Of a stretch of DNA of 64,000 nucleotides, positions 10,423-21,400 are shown one piece after another (positions within the stretch are counted from its first letter, which is position 1; every line of letters starts with the position of its first letter). Source of the stretch: Phaseolus vulgaris (lineage: Eukaryota; Streptophyta; Magnoliopsida; Fabales; Fabaceae); assembly GCF_000499845.2 (NCBI RefSeq), contig NC_023749.2, positions 23,126,878-23,190,877 of the forward strand, in the 5' to 3' direction. The notes beneath the pieces are model-generated. The model searched no databases and had not been told where the DNA came from. It saw nothing but the letters and a program-made list of their open reading frames with translations. Both the position numbers and the translations under genes were made by a program.

Positions 10423-10436
10423 TCCCATCCCTCTTG
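10423..10436 (-). promoter_or_regulatory. Polypurine tract of element G
   Basis: Minus-strand CAAGAGGGATGGGA directly before the 3' LTR. Similar tracts precede the 3' LTRs of F, H and I. It would prime plus-strand synthesis. Confidence 0.7.
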
Positions 10437-10588
10437 AAAAGGATTTGTCCTCAAATCCAAGGCTTCGTCCTCGTCATTAGCAGGGGGATGTATGTGGCTG
10501 GATGGTGTACATCATCTCCTCCTTCTTGAGAAAATCTATCCTCAAATCAACAGGGTCGATCTCGTATAGCAGCCTCTTGCTTTGACAA

Positions 10589-11632
10589 CTATGCTCGTCC
10601 TCCCGGATCAAACGTCCATCTATGGGAATCATCAAACAAAGCAGATGAGTTAGTTGAAGCAGTTGTATAAAAATCAATTTTATGAAGTTGCCATTCTTTT
10701 TGTTTTTCTATTGTTTTTGGCAACTTTTTACAATATTTCTCTTTTGGTTGTTGTATTTTTTCTTTAATCATCTTATGCATTTTAACATATTCAGTTTTTG
10801 TTACTTTTTCCTTAGGCACAAATCCTTGTGGATTAGGAAATGGTAACAAATCAAAAGGGAAAATAGGATTAAGCCCACATACAACCTCAAATGTAGAAAT
10901 ATTAGTAGTCTTGTGAACTACTCTATTGTATGCATTCTCATCTCTAGAGTTGTGTTTGCCTCTCATGATTACTCTAGGCATAGTAGAAAGAGTTATGTTT
11001 TCAATTTCATTTTGACCATTCGTTTGAAGATGATAAGAATTTGAAGAGTACAACTTAGTTCCAAGTTTTTCCAAAACAATCCTCAAAAAATGGTTTTCAA
11101 ATTTTGGAGCTCTATCCAACACTATGCTTGGAGATAAACCATGAAGTCTTATCACTTCTCTAGATAAGAGCTTATCCATATCCATAAAAATGGATTCAAA
11201 ACCTTTTGTTGTCCTAGGAAGCTCTAATATAAAATCTAGGCTTATGTCTTCCCATGGAGCATTTGCAAAAGGTAAAGGAGTATACAGTTCATGAGATATT
11301 GCCTTAGATTTAGTTTTAAAACAAGAAATGCATCTAGGGTAATGTCTTTGAACATCTTTTCTCATGGGTGAACAAAAGAATTTTCCTTTTAAAAGCTCTA
11401 GAATTTTATCAACTCTAAATTGGCCCATGAGTTCTCCTTCATGAAGAATTTCTCTTGTATGTGTGAAGGTAGTCTCGTTGGTACGACCATTGATCATGGA
11501 AATTTTAACACTTTGCAATGGTTGTCTCAATAAGACATAACAAGTTTCTTTAGGCACTACCTCACATAAAAAAATTTCTTTGTAGATGCCTATAGATAAC
11601 TTGACCTTCACTTGTTGGTGATATCTTAACAC
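10589..11632 (-). pseudogene. Element G chimeric frame: protease remnant fused to integrase, RT and RNase H deleted
   Basis: A 347-residue open frame. Residues 1 to about 60 repeat the protease C-terminal half seen again at 12004-12480 (QQVKVKLSIG, VVPKETCYVLLRQP). From about residue 65 it continues straight into integrase (HEGELMGQFRVDK, zinc-finger CX2C in CISCFK). The core is damaged: about 25 residues after the first catalytic Asp region are lost, and SDRDPKF of H reads LDRAPKF. The ending FDPGGRA also occurs in the F gag frame. With RT and RNase H gone this cannot be autonomous. The frame may stay open by chance or may have been copied in trans as a deletion derivative. Confidence 0.75.
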
Positions 11633-12503
11633 ATATTCAAAATAATTTACTACATTTTTGTCTAGGCAATCCTCCTTTTCACTATGCTTGCAAGTGTTCC
11701 TTTACAAAAGATAAGGCTAGGTTGTTCAACAAGAAGCATATTTTCAAATGTATTTTTAGATGGATTGTCTTATTGAATGACCTTGTGGGAAGGAACACTC
11801 TTCTCCCACGCCTTTTGCTCCCTAAGGGTTCTCTCTTTTTCTATTTTGATTTTTCTTTTCTCTTCATCCCTCTTTTGTTTCATTTGTATTTGATCTCTTA
11901 CCACTTGGGAATGTGATAAAGGATTAAGTACAAACTTCTTTTTCTTGTGGGTGAAGGTAATCTCATTGGTTAGACCATTGCGTAAGGTTTTCTTGTCAAA
12001 TTGTCATGGTCTACCCAATAAGATGTGGCAAGCTTCCATAGGAACTACATCACATAAAACATTGTCTTGGTAATTACCTATAGAAAACTCGACTTTCACT
12101 TGTTTATTTACAATTAGTTCCCCATCTTCATTTATCCATTGAAGCTTGTAAGGTCTAGGATGAGGGACTACTTGTAGATTTAACTTTTCAACCAATCTAG
12201 TGCTACAACAATTGCAACATGAACCACTATCCACAATGAGAGAACATATGTTTTCTAAAACTTTGCATCTTGTGTGAAAGATGTTCTCTCTTTGTGTTTC
12301 CATGGTTACACTAGTTTGGTTGTTGAGGGTTCTTCTAATCATCAATAATTCCCCCTCTAAAGGATATACTCTCTCATCTTCTCCCCCTTCTTCTTTGTCA
12401 CTAGGTTCTTCTTCACAACTAGTATATTCATTTATTCCTTTCAAAAACAAGGTTCTTTGGTTTGGATATTGTGCTTGCACATGTCCTCTTCCAAAACATT
12501 TAA
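11633..12503 (-). pseudogene. Element G gag zinc knuckle to protease fragment
   Basis: Minus-strand homology to the H gag-protease frame begins in the zinc knuckle (KCFGRGHVQAQ, last Cys changed to Tyr) where X interrupts it at 12503. It carries the protease site VDSGSC and the LLGRP motif. A TGA replaces the Trp codon after LLGRP at about 12004-12006. The linker homologous to H ([18 protein letters not shown]) continues with several stops to about 11690, then joins a second protease fragment. Confidence 0.75.
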
Positions 12504-13634
12504 TGTTAGAATGTATGGCTTTAAACTAGAGGGGGGGGGGGGTTGAATGGTTTAAAGAGGGTTTTCGCAAACTTTTAAGTCTAGAATGAAATTACTTCGA
12601 GAAACACTTGATTCAAAATTCAGTTTGCCAAAACACAAAGCAAATAAGCACAGCACCAGAAAAACAATCGGTTGTTTCGCAGAAATAATCGGTTGTTTAT
12701 ACCAGTTCACAAATATAAAAACTGAATTTAAAGAGTTTAGGGATAGAGAGAATGCACACAGAGGTTTATACTGGTTCACTCTTAACATGGAGCTACATTC
12801 AGTCTTCCCAGAAACCACTGGGGAATCCACTAAGCAATCAACCCTAGATTACTTACAACACCACCAAAGAAGTGACCTTGATCCCCTCAAGACACACACT
12901 TCCTTTGGCTTACACAACACCACTAAGAATGCTGATCTTAATCCCCTCAAGAGCACACAACACTTCTCAGCTTCACACACAGAGTTTCTTTCAAAGTACA
13001 AAGGATTACACTTTTTACAGAAAAGATCTGAAATCAATACAAGATGAAAATCCTATCTCACACTCTTTGATCAATGCAATCTCTAAGCAATTCTCAATTT
13101 TTCAAAAGCTCAAATCTGTGAAAAACTAAAATCTGTTTTTCTATGATTAAGACAAAGTTGTTTGTTGCATAAACTGAACAAACTATTTATTGCAATTAAA
13201 GATTGATCAAAGCATTTAAAACTGGAGCATAAACAGTTATAAAAACATTTAATGCTCAGTCAAAGCTTAAAACAGTTTTCTGTTATGGTCCCAAAACAAA
13301 CAATCGGTTTTTTTTCACGAATCAATCGGGTGTTTTGGTTTGACAGCAAGTCAACCATAAAAAACAGTTTTCAACCTTTCTAAAAACACCTAAGTACAAA
13401 ACAATCGATTGTTTCGACAAAACAACAGGTTGTTTTTCACTTAGTTTGAAAAACACTTTTCAATTAAAAGGTTTGAGAATGCTCATGCTTTGGATTCAAT
13501 CAAGAGTGGATTTACATATAAAATCTACCCCAGATCCTATCTAAAGACAGCTCAGCAACAACAAGCACATCCAACCTTTCATCAACCTTCAAAGGGTTTG
13601 GATTCTTCAAAGCTTGAACTCACTTGGTTCAACA
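12504..13634 (-). repeat. Element X 3' LTR (about 1131 bp)
   Basis: On the minus strand it starts TGTTGAACCAAG at 13634 and ends TTCTAACA at 12504, giving TGTT/AACA terminal symmetry. It begins exactly where G homology stops and is preceded by a purine tract. A run of 12 G lies near 12529-12540. No second copy is in the window, so the ends are inferred. Confidence 0.65.
13399..13435. repeat. Paired near-palindromic 16-mers (one of four pairs)
   Basis: AAACAATCGATTGTTT at 13399-13414 is a perfect palindrome, followed by AAACAACAGGTTGTTT at about 13420-13435. Like pairs lie at 12662/12685, 13298/13321 and 13982/14003. Start-to-start spacing is 21-23 bases, about two helical turns. Three pairs are in the X LTR and one in its internal region. 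Confidence 0.75.
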
Positions 13635-13648
13635 ATTTCCCCCTATTT
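13635..13648 (-). promoter_or_regulatory. Polypurine tract of element X
   Basis: Minus-strand AAATAGGGGGAAAT directly before the LTR start. A second AAATAGGGGG occurs about 235 bases upstream (near 13871-13884), as in elements with doubled purine tracts. Confidence 0.55.
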
Positions 13649-14074
13649 GATGAAGACAAATCCTTGATTGCTTGTGTTGGATTTGATTGAATCTGAAGCA
13701 GTTCCTGCAAGACAAGGTTTAAGAAAAGCACAATACTTCTGAGATAGGGTTAGAGTAGAAAACAGAAACAGTATATCAGAGCAGTATAAAAACCAACAGA
13801 AAAAGGTTTTACTTAAAAACTCATAAACCACATAGAGTTTTCCAGAGATAATGAAAACAACACAGCATAAATCTCCCCCTATTTTTCTTCACAAATAGAC
13901 AAAAAGAAGAGATAAAAAGATAATTGTTCCAGATAATACAAAAATTTAAAAGCAGAAGCAATTAAATTGATACATGACCAAAAACAATCGGTTGTTCCGT
14001 GACATCAACCGGTTGTTTTTCCTTCTTTAGTCATCTTTGCCATATTGTAGATCAAACATCTGATTCTGAACAAC
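13649..14074. other. Element X untranslated 3' internal region
   Basis: About 425 AT-rich bases between the purine tract and the X ORF stop. They hold the second purine tract and one palindrome pair (13982-14018). No coding frame is supported. Confidence 0.5.
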
Positions 14075-15764
14075 TTATATCTGTTCATCCAAGGTCATAA
14101 GGCGTGTATCCATGCTATTGAACCTGTTATCAATGCTCTGGAAGTTGCTTACACACAAATCATGGAGATTTCTTTGATTCTCTACAAATCCATCAAGCCT
14201 ATTGACCACGTATCTTTCAAAAGAAGACATGGATGACATTTCATCTTCTTGATTCCTTGCACTGGTTCCAACACCTTGATTGGTTTCAGGTTGCTCTTCA
14301 TGGTGAAAGTCCATGTCAGCAGCGTGCTCTTCTTCATCAAAATCTGCAGCTGCAGCACTTGATGAGGCACCATGATCTCCATCTTTACTCAACCATTTGC
14401 CACCTATTTTGGTGAATCCCAACTTGCTAAGAGATCCATTGTTCATCTCTTGAGTTGACTTAACCAACTCAGATGTCTCATCTTCCAAATTCACTTCAAA
14501 ATAAAGCAGAAATTTAGAGATCAAAACAGCATAGGGATAGTGATAATCACTTAACCTCATGCCCTTTTGCATGTGTTCCTTGATGATGTGGATCCAATTT
14601 GTTCCTGCCGATTGACCAGATCGTGCTTCGTGCTTAGCTAAGACTTCGCGTATCAAGGACTCCTTCTTGATTGTTCTAGATCACCACCCTTCACCGCCGT
14701 GAGTACCTGAAACAGAGAGAACAAAGGGCGCCCTAGCGGCCGTTTGCACTCCGACGCTCAAGTCAGTAGGCAGAAAACACTATGCACCTCCGTATCGGAA
14801 CACCGTAACTGTGATGTTCTAAAGGCGCATAACTGTATTCTAACAAACTTCTCTCTCGTGCTCAAGTCACTCGTGCTCAAGTCACTCGTGCGTATAGTGT
14901 GTAAGAATGTGGAAAACGTACCTTTCTAAGCTTTTAGAAAAAGCTTATATACCTTGAGTTTCAGTGCTACTGCCACGTGTCACTCATGACTTAAGCCCAA
15001 CTCCACGTGGAATACCTTATGACGCTGTAAAACAACTTAGGGAAATCCCAGCGTGTAAGTCTTCCCTCTTCGAAATGTATCCGACGCAGGGGGTGACTAC
15101 CAGGGTGCCAAGTCATGCGCCCCATTTCTAGTCACTCGCCTTGGGAGTATCTCAACCTTCCTCTCGCACCATGCACGTAGATTACCACTGGGACGTGGCC
15201 CTCTCCCGGGTCGTGTCTGTCCCAGCGGTTCTCCAAAGATGGTGTGGGTACTTCACGAGTCAGGTCACTCCCTGCTGGTACTGGGAATATGGCCTTGAAG
15301 CCACCTTTCTCTTCTCTTTATTACTGTTCTGAGGTACCGGGGCCTGAGGCCTCCACGCTCGTACCGTGGCCTAAACCTGCCGACGCCCAAAGCTGGCGAC
15401 GCCCATACCTGGCGACGCCCAAGGCAGTCGACACTTACTTTCCTCCTTGGAGCCTCTTGGTGCGTCCCATCATATGTTTGACTTTGGTCAACGCCCGAGG
15501 ACGGGTCGGTACACAATTGATTATGATCTTCTTCATTATACAGTAGATATACACAAGGTCTTCTTCTGTAAGGACATAATGATTGCTCCCCCTTGGAGTA
15601 AGAATCCAAGTTACAATAAGAGCCAACAACCTTTCATCAAGCTTTAAGCCTCCAACCGAACAAGTCCTTACTTGGGCATTTTGATTCTTCAAGCAACTCT
15701 TGTAGTATTGGACTTTGTTGAAATCCTCTACTACACCAAAATTTCCCTTGTTGATTCTTAGGCC
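14075..15764 (-). pseudogene. Element X internal ORF, resembles plant 'putative plant transposon protein' family, split by solo LTR K
   Basis: The frame runs on the minus strand from 15764 to 15514, is broken by solo LTR K, and resumes at 14594 to the stop at 14075. Removing K and one copy of its CAATT duplication keeps the frame and leaves 256 residues. It includes ERLLALIVTWILTPRGSNH, YVLTEEDLVYIYC, NWIHIIKEH and SKLGFTKIGGKW, then an acidic Ser/Ala-rich region and a C-terminal helix (FERYVVNRLDGF). The first part resembles Pfam Transposase_32 (from memory). The N-terminus is lost at the E insertion. Function unknown; such ORFs are common in plant repeats and have no shown transposase activity. 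Confidence 0.65.
14600..15513 (-). repeat. Solo LTR K of the D family (914 bp)
   Basis: On the minus strand it starts TGTACCGACCCGTCC at 15513 and ends at 14600 in a sequence matching the D LTR end (GGTCAAYCGGMAGGAACA type). It is flanked by CAATT at 14595-14599 and 15514-15518. It shares with D the stretch CCGATACGGAGGTGCATAGT and the GGCGTCGCC repeats (15377-15433). The TATA box (TATATAAG) is at 14944-14951. Internal sequence was lost by LTR-LTR recombination. Confidence 0.88.
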
Positions 15765-15769
15765 AGCAT

Positions 15770-16458
15770 TGATGGAAGAGGGCCAAGCACAACCTCACAA
15801 GAAAGACAAGAGCCAAGACATGACCATCCAAAACCAAACCAAGAGCGTCTAGGGCTAAGGGAGGAGCGTCTAGGCCAAAGGGGAGGAGCGTCTAGGCCAA
15901 TGAGAGGAGCGTCTAAGACCAATTGCTAGGTCTATGGCCAAGCGAATCCATGAAGATTTGTATATGCTACATGAAGGTCCATTAAGGGTAGTTTAGTATT
16001 AGTGTAGTGTAAATAGCATAAACTTGATTCCATGAGACTTGACCTAGATTTGGCAAAGATATGGTCACGTTCTAGAAGGATTCTCCACTAGGCCGGCCAT
16101 GTGCTCCATGTGATGTAATTTGCATTTCATTTTGATTAGCATTAGGGTTGCATTATGGTCCTCCTTAGCCTATAAAAGGAAGAGCCAACACCTTGTATTT
16201 TCAAGACTATTTTGAGTAATCAAATGCTGCCCAAGTGCCATTTAAATTACTCCCTTGCCAAATTCTCTCTAGAATTAGGTTTTTAGTCTTCAAACATCAC
16301 CCCCAAATGGAGATGGCCGAACCATTCCAACCTTTACTACCAATCATGCACCTTCAAGGTCACCACACCTCTTAGGAGGACCTTGTTCCACTCTCATCCA
16401 TTAAGCTTTCGCACCATCATCAACAAAAATCCAAGAAGAGCTCATAGGAATGCCATCA
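15770..16458 (+). repeat. Element E 5' LTR (689 bp)
   Basis: Starts TGATGGAAGAGGGCC and ends GAATGCCATCA. The TATA box (TATAAAAG) is at 16171-16178. A 23-24-base minisatellite with GAGCGTCTAG lies at about 15843-15925, also seen in the H LTRs. Confidence 0.92.
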
Positions 16459-16460
16459 TC

Positions 16461-16472
16461 TGGTATCAGAGC
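16461..16472 (+). promoter_or_regulatory. Primer binding site of element E (tRNA-Met type)
   Basis: TGGTATCAGAGC two bases after the LTR, the standard plant tRNA-iMet primer site. Confidence 0.9.
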
Positions 16473-16495
16473 TAGATTTGTGTGAAGACATTGAG

Positions 16496-16575
16496 GGATA
16501 GTTTTTGGCTAAGGCAAGACTTGGTATTTAAGTAGTCCATTGTAACTCACCTCTCTTACCTGGAAAACTATCTTC
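16496..16575 (+). promoter_or_regulatory. Conserved pre-gag leader block (element E)
   Basis: A block beginning GGATAGTTTTTGGC and containing CTTGGTATTTAAG and CTCACCTCTCTTACCTGG. It is also found before gag in F (26830-26905) and H (58301-58383, minus strand). It is a candidate RNA packaging or translation signal; function inferred. Confidence 0.55.
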
Positions 16576-17233
16576 TTTAACTTCCCTCATTTTTCTCAAG
16601 GTAAAACATTTCTAGACACAAAACTCTAGTCATGTCTTCTCATTCTTCAAAGTCTATGGAAAGTGATGTGAAATCCATCAAATCCCTTTTAAAACAACTT
16701 GCCAAGGATGTTCAATTAATTTCCTATAGACAATTGGGGAACGAGTCTAAAATCAATGAACTAACTAGAGCAAAGGAAGAGAATCACAAAATTCAAAAAA
16801 AATCTCATACTCATGCATCTCATTCAAAAGAAGATGAGTCTCTAGGGGAGGGAAGCCTTAGAATCAATGACTATTACCAACCACCCCCTAGAAGAAATAG
16901 GCAAAGGGAGCAAGAGGGCCCAAGGGAGGTTAGGGTAGACCTACCTCATTTCCATGGTAAGGAGAACGTAGAAATCTACCTAGATTGGGAAATGAAAGTA
17001 GAGCAACTCTTTACTTGCCATGGGGTGAGTGAAGAACGCAAGGTACCCTTAGCTTCCAAGGGAACGCCATGTATTGGTGGACCTCTCTTGAAAGAGAAAG
17101 ACGTCTTCATAGGGAACCTCCCATTGAGTATTGGAATGACCTTAGGGGAGCCCTAAGACGTTGACATATACCCTCATACTACCATAGGGGGTTAATAGAC
17201 AAGCTCCAAAGACTCCAACAAAAAAATATGAGT

Positions 17234-18053
17234 TGTACCGCCCTGGTAGTCGGAAGTGATGACGTGGCATCAAGCTACAGTATCGGCGTGTTGACAAGAC
17301 GCCAGGTTGGCAGAAGGGAAAGAAGTCGGGGGGCTCGTGAAGTCGCCAGTTATTAAGTTGGCGTGTTCCGATCTCCAGCATACCAGAACCGGCGATCACC
17401 GGGTTAAAGATGAAGTCGCCAGATGTAAACTCAGGCGACCAAGGGATTGGAGATCGCCAGAGCAAGCACATCGCCGAAGATGAAGGTGGTGCAGATTATG
17501 AAGGCGGCCGGCGAGACCACAGGGAAGGTGTACGAAGGCACCCTAACTCGCCAATTCCAGTAGAGATCGCGCTCCCAAGTTAGCTATGCACTGGGCATTA
17601 CCATGCATAAGTAACTTAGCCAAAAGAGAGTCAGAAGCAGCGCCCAAGTCAAGGAGGCTCCAGATGATGGCACGTGTACGACTGGATGCGAGCCACGTGT
17701 CCAGGTGCGTAACTGCCAGGAGAGAGAAAGTGACCAGGTATTTAAGGGTTTCCCAACGAACTTTTGAGGTACGCACGTTCAGATTGTCTTCTTTACGCTT
17801 GCGAGTTCTTGAGCATACTGTGAGAGAGAACATTGCACGGTTCCTTGAGAGTTCTTGAGTGTTTGCTCTTGAAGTATTTGGTGGTTCAGTCACTGACTTG
17901 GGCATTGGAGTGCGATCGGCCGCAGCGGCGTCGCTCTGTTCTTTTGCAGGTTCTTGAAGTGGATCGTGACGAAGGACGGAGGTTGAAGCGGTGCGCACGT
18001 CGATCCAAGTTTGACGAGGCAAGTTCCAACGTTCTGGTCAACAGGCAGGATCA
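17234..18053 (+). repeat. Element B 5' LTR (820 bp)
   Basis: TGTACCGCCCTGG ... CAGGCAGGATCA. TATA-like TATTTAAG at 17739-17746, weaker than TATATAAG in A, C and J. Confidence 0.95.
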
Positions 18054-18054
18054 T

Positions 18055-18072
18055 CAGGCGCCCACCGTGGGG
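18055..18072 (+). promoter_or_regulatory. Primer binding site region of element B
   Basis: CAGGCGCCCACCGTGGGG immediately after the LTR. The same site follows the C 5' LTR, and D has TGGCGCCGACCGTGGGGC. This is the usual Tat-type primer site; I do not assign the tRNA. Confidence 0.7.
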
Positions 18073-18463
18073 CCGTGTAAAACTTGTTCCCATCCGCAGC
18101 GTGAGTTCTTGGAGGTTTTCGTAGTTTTCTGCGTGGTTGTGTGCTGGTGCAACCATCGTTCGCTGTTCGTTTGAGATCTGTTCGGTGATTTCGCGTTTTC
18201 CACCGATTGTTTGGGTTTTTGTTCGGTGAAGTGAAGTTTTCTGCTGTTTACGCGAAATTTGTTCGGTGAAGTTTGAGTTCTTTGGCTCGTTTGGTTTGTC
18301 GTGGGAGAAGCGGTGGTTTCTGGTGGAGTTGCAGGTTTCTGTGGAGGTTCGCTGTGTTCTTGAGTTTCTTGCGAAGTTTTGCGAGGTTCTGACCGATTGA
18401 TCGCTGAATCAATCGTAGCTGAAGTAAGTGTTGTTCGTTGCATTCTGTGATTCGCCAAGTTTC
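18073..18463 (+). other. Element B leader (5' UTR)
   Basis: About 390 T/G-rich bases between the primer site and the gag ATG, rich in GTTCGGTGAAG and TTCTTGAG motifs. C has a matching leader (37136-37483). No gene seen. Confidence 0.6.
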
Positions 18464-21400
18464 ATGAGAAAAATGAGAAGCAATCATTCAAGTCCAGTTG
18501 CGCCCGTCGCTGCTGAAGGCGCCGCCGCCATGACTATGGCGCAGATGGTAGAGATTATGCGCTCGTTGCAGGCAACTGTAGAAGCCTTGCGCATAGAACA
18601 GGCGAGAATGCATGAGGACCTGGCCGCCTCTCGGGCCAGGAATGATGAGCTTAGCAAGGTGACTGAAGAGTTGCGTCAAGCTCTTCAGGAGCAGCAAGGG
18701 CGTCCTATTGCTGAAGAGGTCGTGCCGTCGTCGCCACCTCGTGTTTTTCCTATGCCTTTCGCTCAGGCGATTACTGACACGCCTATTCCTGCGAGTGTGG
18801 TACCTGTCAAGGCTGTTTTTACCGGCGTAGAGGATCCTGAGGCTCATCTCACCACGTTCCATACGCAGATGATGCTGTCAGGAGGATCAGACGCCGTATA
18901 CTGCAAGATGTTCGTGAGCACACTCCAGGGAACGGCGTTGAAGTGGTTTGTGAGCCTGCCTAACGGTCACATAACCAATTTCCAACAGTTCTCGAAGATT
19001 TTCGTCGAGCAGTACATCGTGAATAAGGCACCGCCCAGGGTGTCTTATGATTTGTTTGATATAAGGCAATATCAGGGAGAGTCCCTCAGGGACTACTTGA
19101 ATCGCTTTGGGGCGCAGATGGTCAGATCGCCGGCTAAAGATGAAGAAATGTTGGTCTATGCATTTAAGAAGGGCGTGCTGCCGGGACCATTCTGCGAGGC
19201 GTTGATCAGGGCTCACCCCGCCACGTTTGCTGAGGTGAGGCGACTTGCGGTGGCCCACATCGCCGACGAGAGTGAAGTCGCCGAGAAGAGAGGAAGCGTG
19301 GCTCCCGCTAGGCCACGTGCCCAGACCAGGATCCAGCCACAGAGGGTGCTGGAGACAGCGGCGGCCAGAAGGGATCAGAGGACTCGCCATCCTTATGATC
19401 CAAGGAAGAACAAGGGCAGGAGCCAAGGGCGCCAGCAACCAGCACGCCGGGAATATAATCGCCCGCCTAAGCACAAGTTTGTCATGGGATTGGCGGACCT
19501 GATCGCCATTCCCAACATATCCGCTAGGTTGAAAGCGCCAGAGAATGTGGGTGACAAGGTGCTGGGACCAAAGCCAGATGCCTGGTGTGAGTTTCACCAA
19601 GGCTTTGGCCACACCGTGGATTCGTGTTTAGCTTTAGGATACCAGCTCGACGATCTGGTAAAGAGCGGGTTCCTAAATGACTATTTGCTGGACAGAAGGA
19701 CGGGGGGCGCGTCGAGCTCCCAACCAGCAGGTGGAGAAGCCCAGCAGCACGAGATGCCTACGCACGGGGAAATCCACACCATTGCAGGGGGTTTCTCAGG
19801 AGGTGGATGCACCGCATCACAGAGGAAGAGGTACGCGAGGTCTGTGATGACGGTGGATATGTTTGAAGACCACTCGCCGGAAGTGGATATTACATTCACC
19901 AAGCAGGATCTTCGGGACGTTGTGCCTCATGACAACGATCCCATAGTAATTTCTTTGATCACTGCAGGAAGAAAGGTCCACAGGGTTCTGGTGGACCAAG
20001 GAAGCTCGGCAGACGTGATGTTCTGGCCGACTTTCACGCAGTTGGAGCTGCCCCTTGACCAGCTGAGGCCCTATGGAGGGTGTTTGTATGGTTTCGCTGG
20101 TGACCAGGTGGAGGTCAGGGGATACATAGAATTGAGGACTACGTTTACAGACGAGGCGGGTTCGAGAACGGAGAAAATCACATACCTTGTTGTAAATGCT
20201 CCTTCAGCCTACAACATCCTGTTGGGAAGGCCCACGCTCAACAGGATAGGCGCTATACCATCGACCCGACACATGAAGGTGAAGTTGCCGTCTATGGAGG
20301 GGGTGGTGATCACCATCAAATCCGATCAGAAAGAAGCGAAGAAGTGCTATGAGAATAGCCTGAAAAACAAAAGATCGGTGAGTTACGTAACAACCACCCC
20401 GCCTCTCGGTGTGAAGCCCAGGTCGACGGTAATAGAAGAGACCGCCGGAGGAGACGTGGAGATGGTGGATGCTGAGCTAGGGGAGGGGAATGCCGGTCTG
20501 GAGGAAGAAGAGGCAAGGAATCGCCCTGAGGAAGCGAGAGAACTGGGAATCACCAGGGCGGTGATCGCCAGAGAAACCAGACCAAAACCCGTCGAGCAGT
20601 GGCTCGAGAGAGAGATCGGGGGGAAAATCTTCAAGCTGGGAAGATCCCTGGAGGTTGAGCTCCAGGACCAGATCGCCAAGGTGATAGAACGGCATCTGGA
20701 TGCGTTTGCATGGTCCGCTTCGGACATGCCCGGGATCGATCCCGACTTCTTGTGCCATCATCTGGCGATGGACAACTTGGTGAGACCAGTGCGACAAAGA
20801 AGAAGAAAGTTCAACGAGGAGAGGAGGCAGGCGATTAGGGACGAAACACAGAAACTCCTCGCTGCAGGCCACATCAGGGAAGTCCAGTACCCTGAATGGT
20901 TGGCAAATGTCGTGCTGGTGAAGAAGAGTAATGGGAATTTCACTGATCTGAACAAGGCTTGCCCAAAGGATTCATATCCTTTACCAAGCATAGACGCCCT
21001 GGTGGACAGTGCTACGGGGTGTAAGTTGTTGAGCTTCCTGGATGCCTTCTCGGGGTATAATCAGATCAAGATGCATCCCATGGATGAAGAGAAGACTGCA
21101 TTCATGACCGAGAGATCGTGCTACTGCTACAAGGTGATGCCGTTTGGGCTGAAGAACGCGGGGGCCACGTACCAGAGGTTGATGGATCGAGTACTTGCAC
21201 CGATGCTGGGAAGGAATGTGCAAGCGTACGTCGATGACATGGTCGTGACCTCGCCGGAAAAAAGCAAGCACATTGCAGACTTGGAGGAATTGTTCACGAC
21301 GATCGCCAAGTTCAAATTGAAGCTGAATCCAGAGAAATGCATTTTCGGCGTGGAGGCTGGAAAGTTTTTGGGTTTCCTCTTGACTGAGAGAGGCATAGAG

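Larger units (their letters stand above)
12504..15764 (-). mobile_element. Element X: minus-strand LTR element with plant-transposon-protein ORF, right half lost
   Basis: The 3' LTR is at 12504-13634, with a purine tract at 13635-13648 and an internal ORF from 15764 down to 14075. It is inserted in the G zinc knuckle. The rest (5' LTR, primer site) is missing beyond the E insertion at 15765-15769. The LTR style (TGTT...AACA, about 1.1 kb, a G-run near one end and CCCCCTATTT near the other) recalls SIRE/Maximus-type Ty1/copia elements of legumes; that class call is tentative because no pol is present. Confidence 0.65.

Noticed and set aside
9721..12503. Reading the two G parts as two separate truncated elements
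   Set aside because: Same family and strand, complementary parts, and an identical CCTAC flank at both outer ends support one element.
12504..15764. CRISPR-like array from repeated AAACAATCGGTTGTTT words
   Set aside because: Only four irregularly spaced pairs in a plant LTR; no regular spacers and no cas genes.
16461..16472. tRNA-Met-like sequence as a tRNA gene
   Set aside because: Only the 12-base 3' complement is present; it is the primer binding site.
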